From: Rhodoblastus sp.
GTDB taxonomy: Bacteria > Pseudomonadota > Alphaproteobacteria > Rhizobiales > Beijerinckiaceae
NCBI RefSeq assembly: GCF_019449565.1
Contig: NZ_JAGRPM010000080.1
Span: 62,001-126,000 of the forward strand
Direction of reading: 5' to 3'
Length of the DNA: 64,000 nt
Both the position numbers and the translations under genes were made by a program. Positions 19,946-28,483 of this stretch are shown piece after piece. The stretch's first letter is position 1. Every line of letters begins with the position of its first letter. Below the pieces are notes generated by a model. The model had not been told where the DNA came from. It made no database searches and saw only the letters and a list, made by a program, of their open reading frames with translations.

Positions 19946-20266
19946 TTAAGCCGTCCCGGCGTCGATCGCATCGCGGAAGGCCATCGCCTCCTGCTCCACG
20001 CGCACGGCGTCCATCACCGGCACCACCGGGCGCGCCTCGAATACGAAGGACGGCAGCATGGAGCAGAATTTGTGCACGGTCAGCGGATCGTCGCAGTCCA
20101 CCAGCATATAGCCGCCCCAGTCGCCAACGCGGATGACGAACACCTCGATCTTGAAATTGGCGGGCGCTTGCCATTGCAGGAAAACCTCCAGAATACGCTT
20201 CTGGGCATTCTCGTAATCCGCCGGCGATCCCTGCGGGCGCTCGTTCCAGGTGATCATATATTTCAT
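19946..20266 (-). CDS. DUF3303 family small protein
   Basis: This 106-residue protein has the characteristic N-terminus MKYMITWNERP and a compact alpha-beta pattern (IEVFVIRVGDWGGYMLVDCDD) like a ferredoxin-like dimeric barrel. DUF3303 has no assigned function. ATG at 20266 is preceded by GGAGG eight bases away. It is the first gene of a possible three-gene unit with the peroxiredoxin and persulfide dioxygenase fusion, although a 173-base gap separates it from the peroxiredoxin. No cofactor motif is visible. Confidence 0.75.
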   Translation of the reverse strand: MKYMITWNERPQGSPADYENAQKRILEVFLQWQAPANFKIEVFVIRVGDWGGYMLVDCDDPLTVHKFCSMLPSFVFEARPVVPVMDAVRVEQEAMAFRDAIDAGTA

Positions 20267-20658
20267 CGTCCCCACCTCCCCTTTGCCAGGCATTGCGCCC
20301 GGGCGTCCGCCAGCACGACGTAATCGCCGGCCGGGCCGACGCTGAGGTCGGTGATTTTTCGCGGCGTCACAGCGATCGAACCTCTAACCGAGCAGCGCCG
20401 GCGATAGTTCCGCGAGTTTGAGAACAGGCGCCGGACGCTGGCCCATGTTTAGGCGGCCCCCAGTTCGGGAGGCCAGTCAGCGGCGAGAAATTGGTAAGGT
20501 TAATGTCGGGCTTATAGAAGTGATTGCGAATCCAAACAGCCTTCTTGCGCAATGCCGTCAACGTTTAACGCCGAAATTTACGTTTCGTAATGAGGTTACG
20601 TTTGTAACTAGTGACGGAAGTCATTGATGGGTTGCTTCAGAATTATAGGGTCGGCGCC
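20267..20658. other. Intergenic region between DUF3303 and TadG-like genes
   Basis: A divergent intergenic region of 392 bases without a supportable gene. Its right half is AT-rich and carries two tandem palindromes (20578-20608), described separately. Confidence 0.6.
20578..20608 (+). promoter_or_regulatory. Two tandem palindromes, candidate operator of the TadG-like gene
   Basis: TTACG-TTT-CGTAA at 20578-20590 and GTTAC-GTTT-GTAAC at 20595-20608 are perfect inverted repeats sharing a TTAC...GTAA core. Their centres are about 17-18 bases apart, and they lie 50 to 80 bases before the start codon. Two similar sites side by side suggest a dimeric regulator binding twice. No regulator gene is adjacent. 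Confidence 0.45.
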
Positions 20659-22014
20659 ATGCAGGTTTACGTCGTCAACAATCTTGTCCTCGCCGCCCGC
20701 CGGCTACCGAGCGAAAAACGCGGCAGCGTCGCGATATATTTCTCCCTCGCGCTATTCCCGATCCTCATGATGACGGGCGCCGCCATTGATTACGGGCGGG
20801 CTTTATCCGCGAAAGCGCGTCTGCAAAGCGCTGTGGACGCCGCCTCTGTCGCCGTCGCGCAATCCTCGGTTCAATCTCCGGCCTTCACGCAGGCCCAGCG
20901 GCTGGCCTTGGCGCAAGCTACATTCAACGCCGCTCTGGGACCAACGGCGAACAGCCTCAATGTGACGACCGTCGGGGAATCGGATCCGACGAGCGCAAAG
21001 GCCTATTACGAAGTCACGGCGAGCACTTCCCTCCCCACGGCCGTTATGAACATCGCCCAGATAAATTCGGTGCCGATTAGTGTGAAATCTGGCGGCGCGA
21101 TCAAGAATGCCCCGGTCGGTCCCGGCAGCGGTTGCGTGCTTTCGCTCGACAATTCCGCCGTTGACGCCTTCTGGGACAATGGCAACGCGACCGTGACCCT
21201 CTCCAGCTGCGATATCTATGACAATTCCTCCAACAGCGCGGCCCTCGCCGTCGGCGGTAGCGCAACGCTTGTCGCAAGGACGATCAACGTGACCGGGGGC
21301 GTGTCGGGAGCGTCAAAAATCACCACGACAGCTACGAAACCGGACGGGTCCAAGGCAATCTACATGGGCGCGGCGCGCACTCCCGATCCCTATGCCAATG
21401 TCGTAATTCCGGCCTATCTCGGCTGCGACCATACAAATTATTCGACCGGCACGAATGCTGCGCTGACCCCGGGCGTGTATTGCGGCGGAATACAAATCAA
21501 TTCGAGCGCTGTGGTCACGATGGCGCCTGGCCTGTACATCATCGACCGCGGCTCCTTCACGGTTAACGGACAGGCCAGCCTGTCCAGCATTACCGTTGGC
21601 GGGATGAGCGGCGTCACGATCGTGTTCACGTCCAGCACAAATTCGAATTGGCCGACGGTCACATTCAATGGCGGAGGAACCATCAATCTGATCGCGCCGA
21701 CGGCGGCCGATATCGCCAAGGGCAATAACGGGCTGAACGGCATCCTTTTCTATGGAGACCGTAATATGCCGGTTGGACTCAACTACAAGATCAATGGCGG
21801 TTCGACCCAGGTCTTGACCGGGGCGATTTATCTTCCGGAGGCCGCCGTATTCTATGCGGGCAATACGAGCGCGAACAACTGTCTCCAGCGGATTGGCGAC
21901 ACCGTCACGTTCACCGGCAACAGCAATATCGCCATAAGTGGCTGTGGCATGTACAGCCTCGCCGGCTTTGGCGCGTCCTCGAACACGACCCAATATGTTT
22001 CGCTGGTCGAGTAG
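20659..22014 (+). CDS. TadG-like protein with pseudopilin-type N-terminus and repetitive beta domain
   Basis: The protein (451 residues) has an N-terminal TadE/TadG-type segment: a charged stretch (PSEKRGSVAIYF) then one membrane helix (SLALFPILMMTGAAIDYGR) at about 25-45 and a helical LQSAVDAASVAVAQ region. From about 150 onward it is rich in Asn, Ser, Thr and Gly, with short repeats of beta-strand pattern (SGGSATL-like, SSAVVTMAPGLYII, TFNGGGTINLI), suggesting a beta-helix on the outside of the membrane. The von Willebrand A domain of many TadG proteins is not seen. No other tad/cpa genes are nearby. The ATG at 20659 has AGGG eight bases upstream. Role may be in adhesion or the cell surface; this is inference. 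Confidence 0.72.
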   Translation: MQVYVVNNLVLAARRLPSEKRGSVAIYFSLALFPILMMTGAAIDYGRALSAKARLQSAVDAASVAVAQSSVQSPAFTQAQRLALAQATFNAALGPTANSLNVTTVGESDPTSAKAYYEVTASTSLPTAVMNIAQINSVPISVKSGGAIKNAPVGPGSGCVLSLDNSAVDAFWDNGNATVTLSSCDIYDNSSNSAALAVGGSATLVARTINVTGGVSGASKITTTATKPDGSKAIYMGAARTPDPYANVVIPAYLGCDHTNYSTGTNAALTPGVYCGGIQINSSAVVTMAPGLYIIDRGSFTVNGQASLSSITVGGMSGVTIVFTSSTNSNWPTVTFNGGGTINLIAPTAADIAKGNNGLNGILFYGDRNMPVGLNYKINGGSTQVLTGAIYLPEAAVFYAGNTSANNCLQRIGDTVTFTGNSNIAISGCGMYSLAGFGASSNTTQYVSLVE

Positions 22015-22078
22015 CTCAGCGCGACACTATCGGAACGATAATCGCCGACCGATGCCAGCCGCGCCAGCAATGCCGAAT

Positions 22079-22098
22079 TGAGGGGCCGCCGCCCCTCA
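22079..22098. terminator. Hairpin between convergent TadG-like gene and guaA
   Basis: An eight-base stem (TGAGGGGC with GCCCCTCA) and CGCC loop overlaps the guaA stop codon. It lacks a T-run on either strand, so it may only be a weak bidirectional stop or mRNA end-stabiliser. Confidence 0.35.
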
Positions 22099-23688
22099 CT
22101 CCCACTCGATCGTGCCGGGCGGCTTCGACGTCACGTCATAGACAACGCGATTGACGCCCTTGACCTCGTTGATGATGCGGGTCGCGGCGCGGCCGAGGAA
22201 ATTCATGTCATAGGGGAAGAAGTCCGCCGTCATGCCGTCGACTGAGGTCACGGCGCGCAGCGCGCAGACATGGTCATAAGTGCGGCCGTCGCCCATCACG
22301 CCAACGGTGCGCACCGGCAGCAGCACCGCGAAGGCCTGCCAGATCTTGTCGTAAAGCCCGGCCTTGCGGATTTCGTCGAGATAGACGGCGTCGGCCTTGC
22401 GCAGGATGTCGAGCTTTTCGCGGGTGACGCCGCCTGGGCAGCGAATGGCGAGGCCGGGACCCGGGAATGGATGGCGGCCGACGAAAGCTTCCGGCAGGCC
22501 GAGTTCGCGCCCCAGGACGCGCACTTCGTCCTTGAACAATTCGCGCAGTGGCTCGACCAGCTTCATGTTCATGCGCGCGGGCAGACCGCCGACATTGTGA
22601 TGGCTCTTGATCGTCACCGAGGGGCCACCGGTGAAGGACACGCTCTCGATCACGTCCGGATATAACGTGCCTTGCGCCAAAAATTCCGGCGCGCCGCGCC
22701 CGTCCTCGGCGATCTTCTTCGCCTCGGCTTCAAAGGTCTCGATGAACAGCCGCCCGATGGTCTTGCGCTTGGTTTCGGGATCAGCTTCCCCTTCCAACGC
22801 GCCGATGAACAGGTCCTGCGCCTGAACATGCACCAGGGGGATATTGTAATGGTCGCGGAATAGCGTCACGACCTCCTCGGCCTCGCCCATGCGCAACAGG
22901 CCGTGATCGACAAAGACGCAGGTGAGCCGGTCGCCGATCGCCTCATGGATCAGCACGGCGGCCACGGCGGAATCGACGCCGCCGGAGAGGCCGCACAAAA
23001 CCCTGCCCTGCCCCACCTGATCGCGGATCGCCTTGATCGCTTCGCCGCGAAAGGCCGCCATGGTCCAGTCGGATTTCAGGCCCGCGACCTTATGGACGAA
23101 ATTGGCGAGCAGCGCCGCGCCGTCCGGCGTATGGACGACTTCGGGATGGAACTGGGTGGTGAAAATCTTGCGCTTTTCGTCCGAGGCGACGGCGAAGGGC
23201 GCGTTCTCGCTCAGCGCCTTGACGGTGAAGCCCTCCGGCAGGCTGGTGACGCGGTCGCCGTGGCTCATCCAGACCTGATAGGCGCCGCCGATTTCCCAGA
23301 CGCCGTCGAACAAGGCGCTCGGCTCGACGATCTCGACGTTGGCGCGGCCGAATTCTGCGGGATGGCCGCCTTCAACCGCACCGCCAAGTTGGGCGGCGAT
23401 GGTCTGCTGGCCATAGCAGATGGCGAGAATGGGCAGGCCGGAATCGAAAATCTTCTGCGGCGCGCGGGGCGAGCCGGGTTCGGTGACGGAGGCCGGGCCG
23501 CCGGAAAGAATCACGGCTTTCGGCCGGATCGCGTCGAAAACCCTCTCCGCCGACTGGAACGGCGCGATCTCGCAATAGACGCCCGCCTCGCGCACGCGGC
23601 GCGCGATGAGCTGCGTCACTTGCGAACCGAAATCGACAATGAGAACCTTGTCGTGATGCTGGCGGATTTCGTCGTGCAGAAGCGTCAT
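22096..23688 (-). CDS. guaA: GMP synthase (glutamine-hydrolysing)
   Basis: GuaA converts XMP to GMP with ATP and glutamine. In its 530 residues the class I glutaminase domain has nucleophile Cys91 in AICYGQQT and the His/Glu pair in QFHPEV. The ATP-pyrophosphatase domain carries [10 protein letters not shown] near residue 235. The C-terminal dimerisation domain ends with the conserved KPPGTIEWE. The ATG at 23688 gives the usual N-terminus, although its ribosome-binding site is weak. It is convergent with the TadG-like gene and stands alone. Confidence 0.97.
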   Translation of the reverse strand: MTLLHDEIRQHHDKVLIVDFGSQVTQLIARRVREAGVYCEIAPFQSAERVFDAIRPKAVILSGGPASVTEPGSPRAPQKIFDSGLPILAICYGQQTIAAQLGGAVEGGHPAEFGRANVEIVEPSALFDGVWEIGGAYQVWMSHGDRVTSLPEGFTVKALSENAPFAVASDEKRKIFTTQFHPEVVHTPDGAALLANFVHKVAGLKSDWTMAAFRGEAIKAIRDQVGQGRVLCGLSGGVDSAVAAVLIHEAIGDRLTCVFVDHGLLRMGEAEEVVTLFRDHYNIPLVHVQAQDLFIGALEGEADPETKRKTIGRLFIETFEAEAKKIAEDGRGAPEFLAQGTLYPDVIESVSFTGGPSVTIKSHHNVGGLPARMNMKLVEPLRELFKDEVRVLGRELGLPEAFVGRHPFPGPGLAIRCPGGVTREKLDILRKADAVYLDEIRKAGLYDKIWQAFAVLLPVRTVGVMGDGRTYDHVCALRAVTSVDGMTADFFPYDMNFLGRAATRIINEVKGVNRVVYDVTSKPPGTIEWE

Positions 23689-23908
23689 GGAATGGGTCCC
23701 GTCGAGAGGTTCCGATTAAGCCAAGCGTGTCGCCGAAGCAAGGCGCGGCTTCCTGCGCGAAATTGGAAGGCGTTCGCCTCGGGCGCCCGCGGGAATATTT
23801 TTTCGATTTTCGTCCCGTTCGACGCCAATTTTTTGAAAAATTAGGCGTTTCTCCTGATGACAAGGCCAAAAGCTTCGACTAACGTAGCCCCGCACTCCAA
23901 AGGAGGCC

Positions 23909-24031
23909 ATGGCCGAGAAACGGCCTGCATGCTGTCCAAGTCGTGGGAGGACGTTTCGCATCGGACGTTGCGCCAAAAGGCGCTGGGGAGATGAGCTGCA
24001 TAGCTTTTTCGATGCGGAACAGGACAAGTGA
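23909..24031 (+). CDS. Candidate small protein (40 aa), Cys- and Arg-rich
   Basis: A 40-codon frame starts with ATG preceded by AAAGGAGG (only two bases between) and ends with TGA five bases before a strong terminator stem. It lies on the opposite strand to both neighbours, guaA and tgt, so this strand would have its own transcript. The peptide is basic (ten Lys/Arg), with Cys8, Cys9 and Cys21 and a segment TFRIGRCAKRRWGDE; the three cysteines could bind metal. I do not recognise a family. The alternative is a small regulatory RNA ending at the same terminator, with the frame being accidental. Confidence 0.45.
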   Translation: MAEKRPACCPSRGRTFRIGRCAKRRWGDELHSFFDAEQDK

Positions 24032-24035
24032 GGCG

Positions 24036-24075
24036 GAGCGGAAAGACTCGATAGTCTTTCCGCTCATTCTTTTTT
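24036..24075 (+). terminator. Strong rho-independent terminator on the plus strand
   Basis: A perfect 13-base stem (GAGCGGAAAGACT with AGTCTTTCCGCTC), a CGAT loop and a downstream ATTCTTTTTT tract. Both flanking genes run on the minus strand, where the hairpin has no T-run, so it must end a plus-strand transcript, probably that of the 40-codon frame or a small RNA. Confidence 0.85.
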
Positions 24076-24112
24076 CAGACCCTCGACGCGCTTTTTTCAG
24101 ACCCTTGACGTG
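24069..24112. repeat. Two tandem 22-base repeats after the terminator
   Basis: The units at 24069-24090 and 24091-24112 begin CTTTTTTCAGACCCT and differ at two positions. A degenerate third copy (CTATTTCAGGCTGCGG) runs into the end of tgt. The first copy supplies the T-run of the terminator. Confidence 0.8.
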
Positions 24113-24117
24113 CTATT

Positions 24118-25254
24118 TCAGGCTGCGGCGTCCGGCTCGCCGCCGCGCTCCCAATCGGCCTTCACCTGAAGCTGGTAATCGTCAAAGCGCCCCTCCGCGA
24201 TTGCCGTTCGAGCGCCGGCCATCAGCTCCTGATAATAGGCCAGGTTGACCCAAGTCAGCAGCATCATGCCCAGGATTTCCTGACAGCGCACGAGGTGATG
24301 CAGATAGGCGCGGGAATAGTCCCGCGCCGCCGGACAGGCGGAATGGGGATCGAGCGGACGCGAATCGTCGGCGTGACGGGCGTTGCGCAGATTGATCTTG
24401 CCCCAGCGCGTATAGGCGAGGCCGTGACGCCCGGCCCGGGTCGGCATGACGCAATCGAACATATCGATCCCGCGCGCCACCGATTCGATCAGATCGTCGG
24501 GCGAGCCGACGCCCATCAGATAATGCGGCTTGTGTTCGGGCAGATGGGGCATGACCGTCTCGATCATCGCCAGCATGACCGCCTGAGGTTCGCCCACGGC
24601 GAGGCCGCCAATGGCGAGGCCGTGGAAATCCATCTCCGCCAAAGCCCGCGCGCTCTCCACGCGCAGGGATCGCTCCGCCCCGCCCTGCACGATGCCGAAA
24701 CAGGCGTGGCCGGGCTGTTCGCCAAAGGCCTTGCGCGAGCGTTCGGCCCAGCGCAGCGACAGACGCATGGCGCGTTCGGCCTCCTCTAACGAACAGGGCA
24801 GCTTCACGCATTCGTCGAACTGCATCTGGATGTCCGAGCCGAGCAGACGCTGGATTTCCATCGAGCGTTCCGGCGTCAGCACATGTTTCGCGCCGTCAAT
24901 ATGGGACTGGAAGGTGACGCCATTCTCGTCCAGCTTGCGCAGCTTGGCCAGCGACATGACCTGAAAGCCGCCGCTGTCGGTCAGAATCGGATGCGGCCAG
25001 TTCATGAACTTGTGCAGGCCGCCGAGCGAAGCGACCCGCTCCGCTCCGGGGCGCAGCATCAGGTGATAGGTGTTGCCGAGCACGATATCGGCGCCCAGCG
25101 CCCGCACCTGATCGGGATACATGGCCTTGACCGTCGCCGCAGTGCCAACCGGCATGAAGGCCGGCGTGCGGATATTTCCGCGCGGCGTAGAAATTTCGCC
25201 CTGGCGGGCGCCGCCGTCCCGGGCGATGAGCCGGTAGCCGAAAGTGTCGGTCAT
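24118..25254 (-). CDS. tgt: tRNA-guanine transglycosylase (queuine biosynthesis), zinc site degraded
   Basis: Tgt exchanges guanine-34 of tRNAs with GUN anticodons for preQ1. Of its 378 residues, both catalytic aspartates are present: Asp93 in LTDSGGFQ and Asp267 in [16 protein letters not shown] is intact. The usual zinc site CxCxxC...H is not: aligned residues read Ser305, Cys307, Ala310, and the final His (in the E. coli HN-containing segment) is Val336. The fold around it ([11 protein letters not shown]) is otherwise normal. ATG at 25254 lies seven bases after the holB stop, so it is cotranscribed with tmk-holB. The frame upstream to 25524 overlaps holB and is not used. Confidence 0.94.
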   Translation of the reverse strand: MTDTFGYRLIARDGGARQGEISTPRGNIRTPAFMPVGTAATVKAMYPDQVRALGADIVLGNTYHLMLRPGAERVASLGGLHKFMNWPHPILTDSGGFQVMSLAKLRKLDENGVTFQSHIDGAKHVLTPERSMEIQRLLGSDIQMQFDECVKLPCSLEEAERAMRLSLRWAERSRKAFGEQPGHACFGIVQGGAERSLRVESARALAEMDFHGLAIGGLAVGEPQAVMLAMIETVMPHLPEHKPHYLMGVGSPDDLIESVARGIDMFDCVMPTRAGRHGLAYTRWGKINLRNARHADDSRPLDPHSACPAARDYSRAYLHHLVRCQEILGMMLLTWVNLAYYQELMAGARTAIAEGRFDDYQLQVKADWERGGEPDAAA

Positions 25255-25261
25255 GAGATCC

Positions 25262-26356
25262 TCAGGCGAGCGCGGCGCGGGCGGCGCGTTCGGTATCCGC
25301 GAGTCGGGAAAAGACGATGATCGCGAAGGCCCTTTTGTCGAGATTGTAGATTTCAAGATCGCGGGTTTCGCGCTCCAGAAATTCCCACGCCTCCGCATAA
25401 GGCGCCAGCGCGCGCGGGCCAAGCCCCGGATTTCGCCGCAGGGCGGCGGCGAGCCAGTCGAAACACGACCGCAGAAAGGCGTCGAACTCCACTTCGCCCT
25501 CGCGTCCGGTGACGGCGTCGGCAATGCGATAGGCGGAACGCCAGTTGATCTGCGGCAGCTTGCCCAGAAGCTGCTCCATCAAGCCCTCCACGACGCCATC
25601 GCCCGCCGCGAGCAGGCGCAAGGCTTCGTGGGCAGAGCCGTCTGCGCGGGCGCAGGCGCGGCCCAGCGCGTCGCCGGGCGCGGGCAGGTCCGCCGCGTCG
25701 GCTGCGGCGCGAACCGCAGCCGACAGCGCCGGAGGCTCAAGCCGTTGCAGCATCAGCATGCGGCACCGCGAACGGATGGTCGGCAGAAGGCGCCCCGGCT
25801 GGTGGGCGACCAGCAGGAACAGGCTGCGCGGCGGCGGCTCCTCGATCAGCTTGAGCAAGGCGTTGGCGCTGCTGACGTTGAGGTCGTCGGCGCTGTCGAT
25901 CAGCGCCATGCGCCAGCCGCCCTCGCCCGCCGCCTGTTCGAATTTATGCAGCGCGCGGCGCACATCGTCCACGGTAATGCGCGTCGCGAATTTCTTGTTC
26001 TTCTCGACCCATTCCCGCCTGAGCAGCGCAAGATCGCCATAGGCCAGCGCCGAAATTTTCCGCGCGGCCGGGTGGCGCGGGTCGACTGCGAGATTTTTGG
26101 CCTGCTGGACGGCAAGCGCCGTCGAATCGGGATGGGCGGCGACGAAACGGGCCATGCGCCAGGCGAGCGTAGCCTTGCCGATTCCCGGCGGCCCGCCGAT
26201 GATCCAGGCCTGCGGCATCCGCCCGGCCCGATAGGCTTCGAGAAATTCGCTCTCGGCATGTTCGTGCCCAAACAGCTGAAACGTGTCGCGCGGATGCGGC
26301 GCCGGCGCGAAACGGTCACTTTCCGGCAGGCCGTCCTCGCCGGCTTTCACGCCCAT
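25262..26356 (-). CDS. holB: DNA polymerase III delta' subunit
   Basis: This clamp-loader subunit of about 364 residues carries a Walker A-like [13 protein letters not shown] near residue 55, [15 protein letters not shown] and the sensor/arginine region [20 protein letters not shown] (SRC motif). The four cysteines of the E. coli delta' zinc module are absent. The start ATG at 26356 overlaps the end of tmk by ten bases, giving translational coupling. The tmk-holB order is common in proteobacteria. Confidence 0.93.
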   Translation of the reverse strand: MGVKAGEDGLPESDRFAPAPHPRDTFQLFGHEHAESEFLEAYRAGRMPQAWIIGGPPGIGKATLAWRMARFVAAHPDSTALAVQQAKNLAVDPRHPAARKISALAYGDLALLRREWVEKNKKFATRITVDDVRRALHKFEQAAGEGGWRMALIDSADDLNVSSANALLKLIEEPPPRSLFLLVAHQPGRLLPTIRSRCRMLMLQRLEPPALSAAVRAAADAADLPAPGDALGRACARADGSAHEALRLLAAGDGVVEGLMEQLLGKLPQINWRSAYRIADAVTGREGEVEFDAFLRSCFDWLAAALRRNPGLGPRALAPYAEAWEFLERETRDLEIYNLDKRAFAIIVFSRLADTERAARAALA

Positions 26357-27009
26357 TGCTTCTGGTCCGAGGCGAGCTGAGGCCATTGCGCGACGCAGGC
26401 GGTCCAGATCGCGCGGGCGACATCCTCTTCGGGCTGCGCGGCGTCGATCACCCGGCAACGCTCCGGCTCGGCGCGCGCGATTTCGAGGAATTTCTCGCGC
26501 AATTGCCTGTGAAAGCTCAGATCCTCACCTTCGAAACGATCGACGGCGCCCTGCCCGCGCCGCAGACGCGCCCGCTCCATGCCGGCCTCGGGCGCAAGGT
26601 CGAGGATGAAGGTGAGATCGGGCCGGACCCCGGCGAGCGTGACCCTTTCGAGCGTCGCCAGCATATTGTCTTCCACGCCGCCGCGCGCGCCCTGATAGGC
26701 GCGGGTCGAATCCGCGAAACGGTCGCACAGCACGAAGGCACCGCGCGCAAGCGCCGGACGGATAAGGCGGTCGATATGGTCGATCCGCGCGGCGGAAAAC
26801 AACAGAGCCTCGCCCACGTCGCCGAAATCGCGCGCCTTGCCCGCGAGAATCGCCGAACGCAGTTTTTCGGCGAAAGGCGTGCCGCCCGGCTCGCGGGTGA
26901 CGACGACCTCCGGCGCATGTTTGCGCAAGGTTGCGGCGAGGCGGCGAATCTGGGTTGATTTGCCGGCGCCTTCGCCGCCCTCGAAAGTGATGAATCGTCC
27001 GTGGCGCAA
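26347..27009 (-). CDS. tmk: Thymidylate kinase
   Basis: Tmk phosphorylates dTMP to dTDP. Its 220 residues include the P-loop FEGGEGAGKSTQ, the DR[YFH]-type motif CDRFADSTRAYQG and the LID region ARLRRGQGAVDRFE. The start is TTG at 27009, supported by GGAG five bases upstream and by the family N-terminus RHGRFITFEGGEG. It is followed by holB with overlapping ends and preceded at 88 bases by the carboxypeptidase gene. Confidence 0.95.
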   Translation of the reverse strand: MRHGRFITFEGGEGAGKSTQIRRLAATLRKHAPEVVVTREPGGTPFAEKLRSAILAGKARDFGDVGEALLFSAARIDHIDRLIRPALARGAFVLCDRFADSTRAYQGARGGVEDNMLATLERVTLAGVRPDLTFILDLAPEAGMERARLRRGQGAVDRFEGEDLSFHRQLREKFLEIARAEPERCRVIDAAQPEEDVARAIWTACVAQWPQLASDQKQWA

Positions 27010-27097
27010 GGGCGCTCCGTTTCAAAAATCGGGCTGAAATTCATGCGCCGCCATGCGACAGCCAAGGCTTACAGTCTTAACGCGAAAATGCGGCTGT

Positions 27098-28327
27098 TCA
27101 AGGCTGCTGCGCCTGCGTGGCTGGCGGCTTCTTCTCGATCGAGCGCATGGCGGTCGCCAGCCCCTTGTGGAACAGTTGCAGACCAAGCTCCATGGCGGCG
27201 TCGCGGGCGCGCTGGGCCAGCGGCCCCTGCTCCACGGCCTCGGCCGTTTTCAATGGCGCGTCGAGGGCGAGGCTCGTCCCGCGATAGATCTTCAGCCGCG
27301 CCACGGTTTGGCCCGCCGCGACCGGCGCGATCAGCGGTCCGACATAGACGATCTTGCCCGTAAGCTTCTCTGGCGAGCCGCGCGGAATCATCAGGCGAAT
27401 GGTCGTGTCCGAGACGAGCGGGACTTCCGTCTTCACCCCGCCATAGACCTTGGCTTCGCCCACCGTCTCATTGGCTTCGAACAGGTTCTTGGCCTCAAAG
27501 CCACGGAAGCCCCAGTTGAACAATCGCCGCGCCTCCTCGGCGCGGTCCTTGGCGGTCTTGGAGCCGAGCACGACCACAATCAGCCGCTGGCCGCCGAAGA
27601 CGGCGGAGCCGACGAGGTTATACTCGCCGTCCCTCTCGTTGCCGACCTTGAGGCCGTCGCCATTGACGTCCATGAACAGGATCGGATTGCGGCTGAGCTG
27701 CCGGATCTTGCTCCAGGTGAACTCTTTCTCGCCGAAATAATGATAATATTCCGGATAGGTCTTGATGATGTGTTCGGCGAGCGTCGCCATGTCGCGGGCC
27801 GTCACCTGCTGAGCCGGATTGGCGCCGCCCCAGGAATCGGTGAAATGCGATTTGGTCATGCCGATTTCGGCAGCGCGGACATTCATCATCGCCGCGAAAC
27901 TCTCTTCCGAACCGCCCAAGCCTTCGGCCAAAGCGATGGCGGAATCATTGCCCGACTGAACGATCAGGCCGCGCAACAGGTCCTCGACCCGGACGTTGGT
28001 ATTGACTCGGGCGAACATAGACCCGCCGCTCTGCCCCGTCTTCCACGCTTTCTCGGAAATGTAGAAGGGCGTGTCGAGCGTGATCGAGCCCTTTTTCAGG
28101 TCGCGCAACACCATTTCTGCCGTCATCAGCTTGACGAGCGAGGCAGGCGGGGTCTGGTCGTCAGCGCCTTTCTCGAACAGAACAGTTCGGGTGCCGGCGT
28201 CCATCACCACCGCGTGCGGCGCGGTCGTTGTAATATTTTGCGCGCGAGCGCCAGAGGCCGTCAAAGCGGCGATCAGGGGCAAAGCGAGCAGAAGCCGGAA
28301 GAAAAAAGGCAAGGGACGTGACGGCAC
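27098..28327 (-). CDS. D-alanyl-D-alanine carboxypeptidase (PBP5/6 family, DacA/DacC type)
   Basis: From the preferred GTG start (GAGG five bases upstream) the protein has 409 residues with a signal peptide ending SGARAQ. The penicillin-binding motifs are SLVK (catalytic Ser and Lys, in PPASLVKLM) and SGN (in VQSGNDSA). The third motif, normally KTG, reads KVG in DGLKVGNERDG. A C-terminal beta domain of the PBP5 type follows (about 290-380), with a final helix that may anchor it to the membrane. It trims the terminal D-Ala from peptidoglycan stem peptides. It sits between rlpA and tmk, all in one direction. Confidence 0.9.
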   Translation of the reverse strand: MPSRPLPFFFRLLLALPLIAALTASGARAQNITTTAPHAVVMDAGTRTVLFEKGADDQTPPASLVKLMTAEMVLRDLKKGSITLDTPFYISEKAWKTGQSGGSMFARVNTNVRVEDLLRGLIVQSGNDSAIALAEGLGGSEESFAAMMNVRAAEIGMTKSHFTDSWGGANPAQQVTARDMATLAEHIIKTYPEYYHYFGEKEFTWSKIRQLSRNPILFMDVNGDGLKVGNERDGEYNLVGSAVFGGQRLIVVVLGSKTAKDRAEEARRLFNWGFRGFEAKNLFEANETVGEAKVYGGVKTEVPLVSDTTIRLMIPRGSPEKLTGKIVYVGPLIAPVAAGQTVARLKIYRGTSLALDAPLKTAEAVEQGPLAQRARDAAMELGLQLFHKGLATAMRSIEKKPPATQAQQP

Positions 28328-28483
28328 GAACGCCTCTTCGCTGCGCGAGCCGAAATGGCTCAAGTGAGTTCGGCGGCGTCTTCCCGGGAGGAGCTTGAAC
28401 CTGGGTGTGAGCCGCATCTCACCGAGAGATAAGCTTTTTCAGCGCGCGACGCCAGCGCCGCCGTGCAATTCAGACTATTGAGA

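Noticed and set aside
18231..19949. 572-codon plus-strand frame
   Set aside because: Antisense to the persulfide dioxygenase fusion and peroxiredoxin genes, which have full motif sets and ribosome-binding sites.
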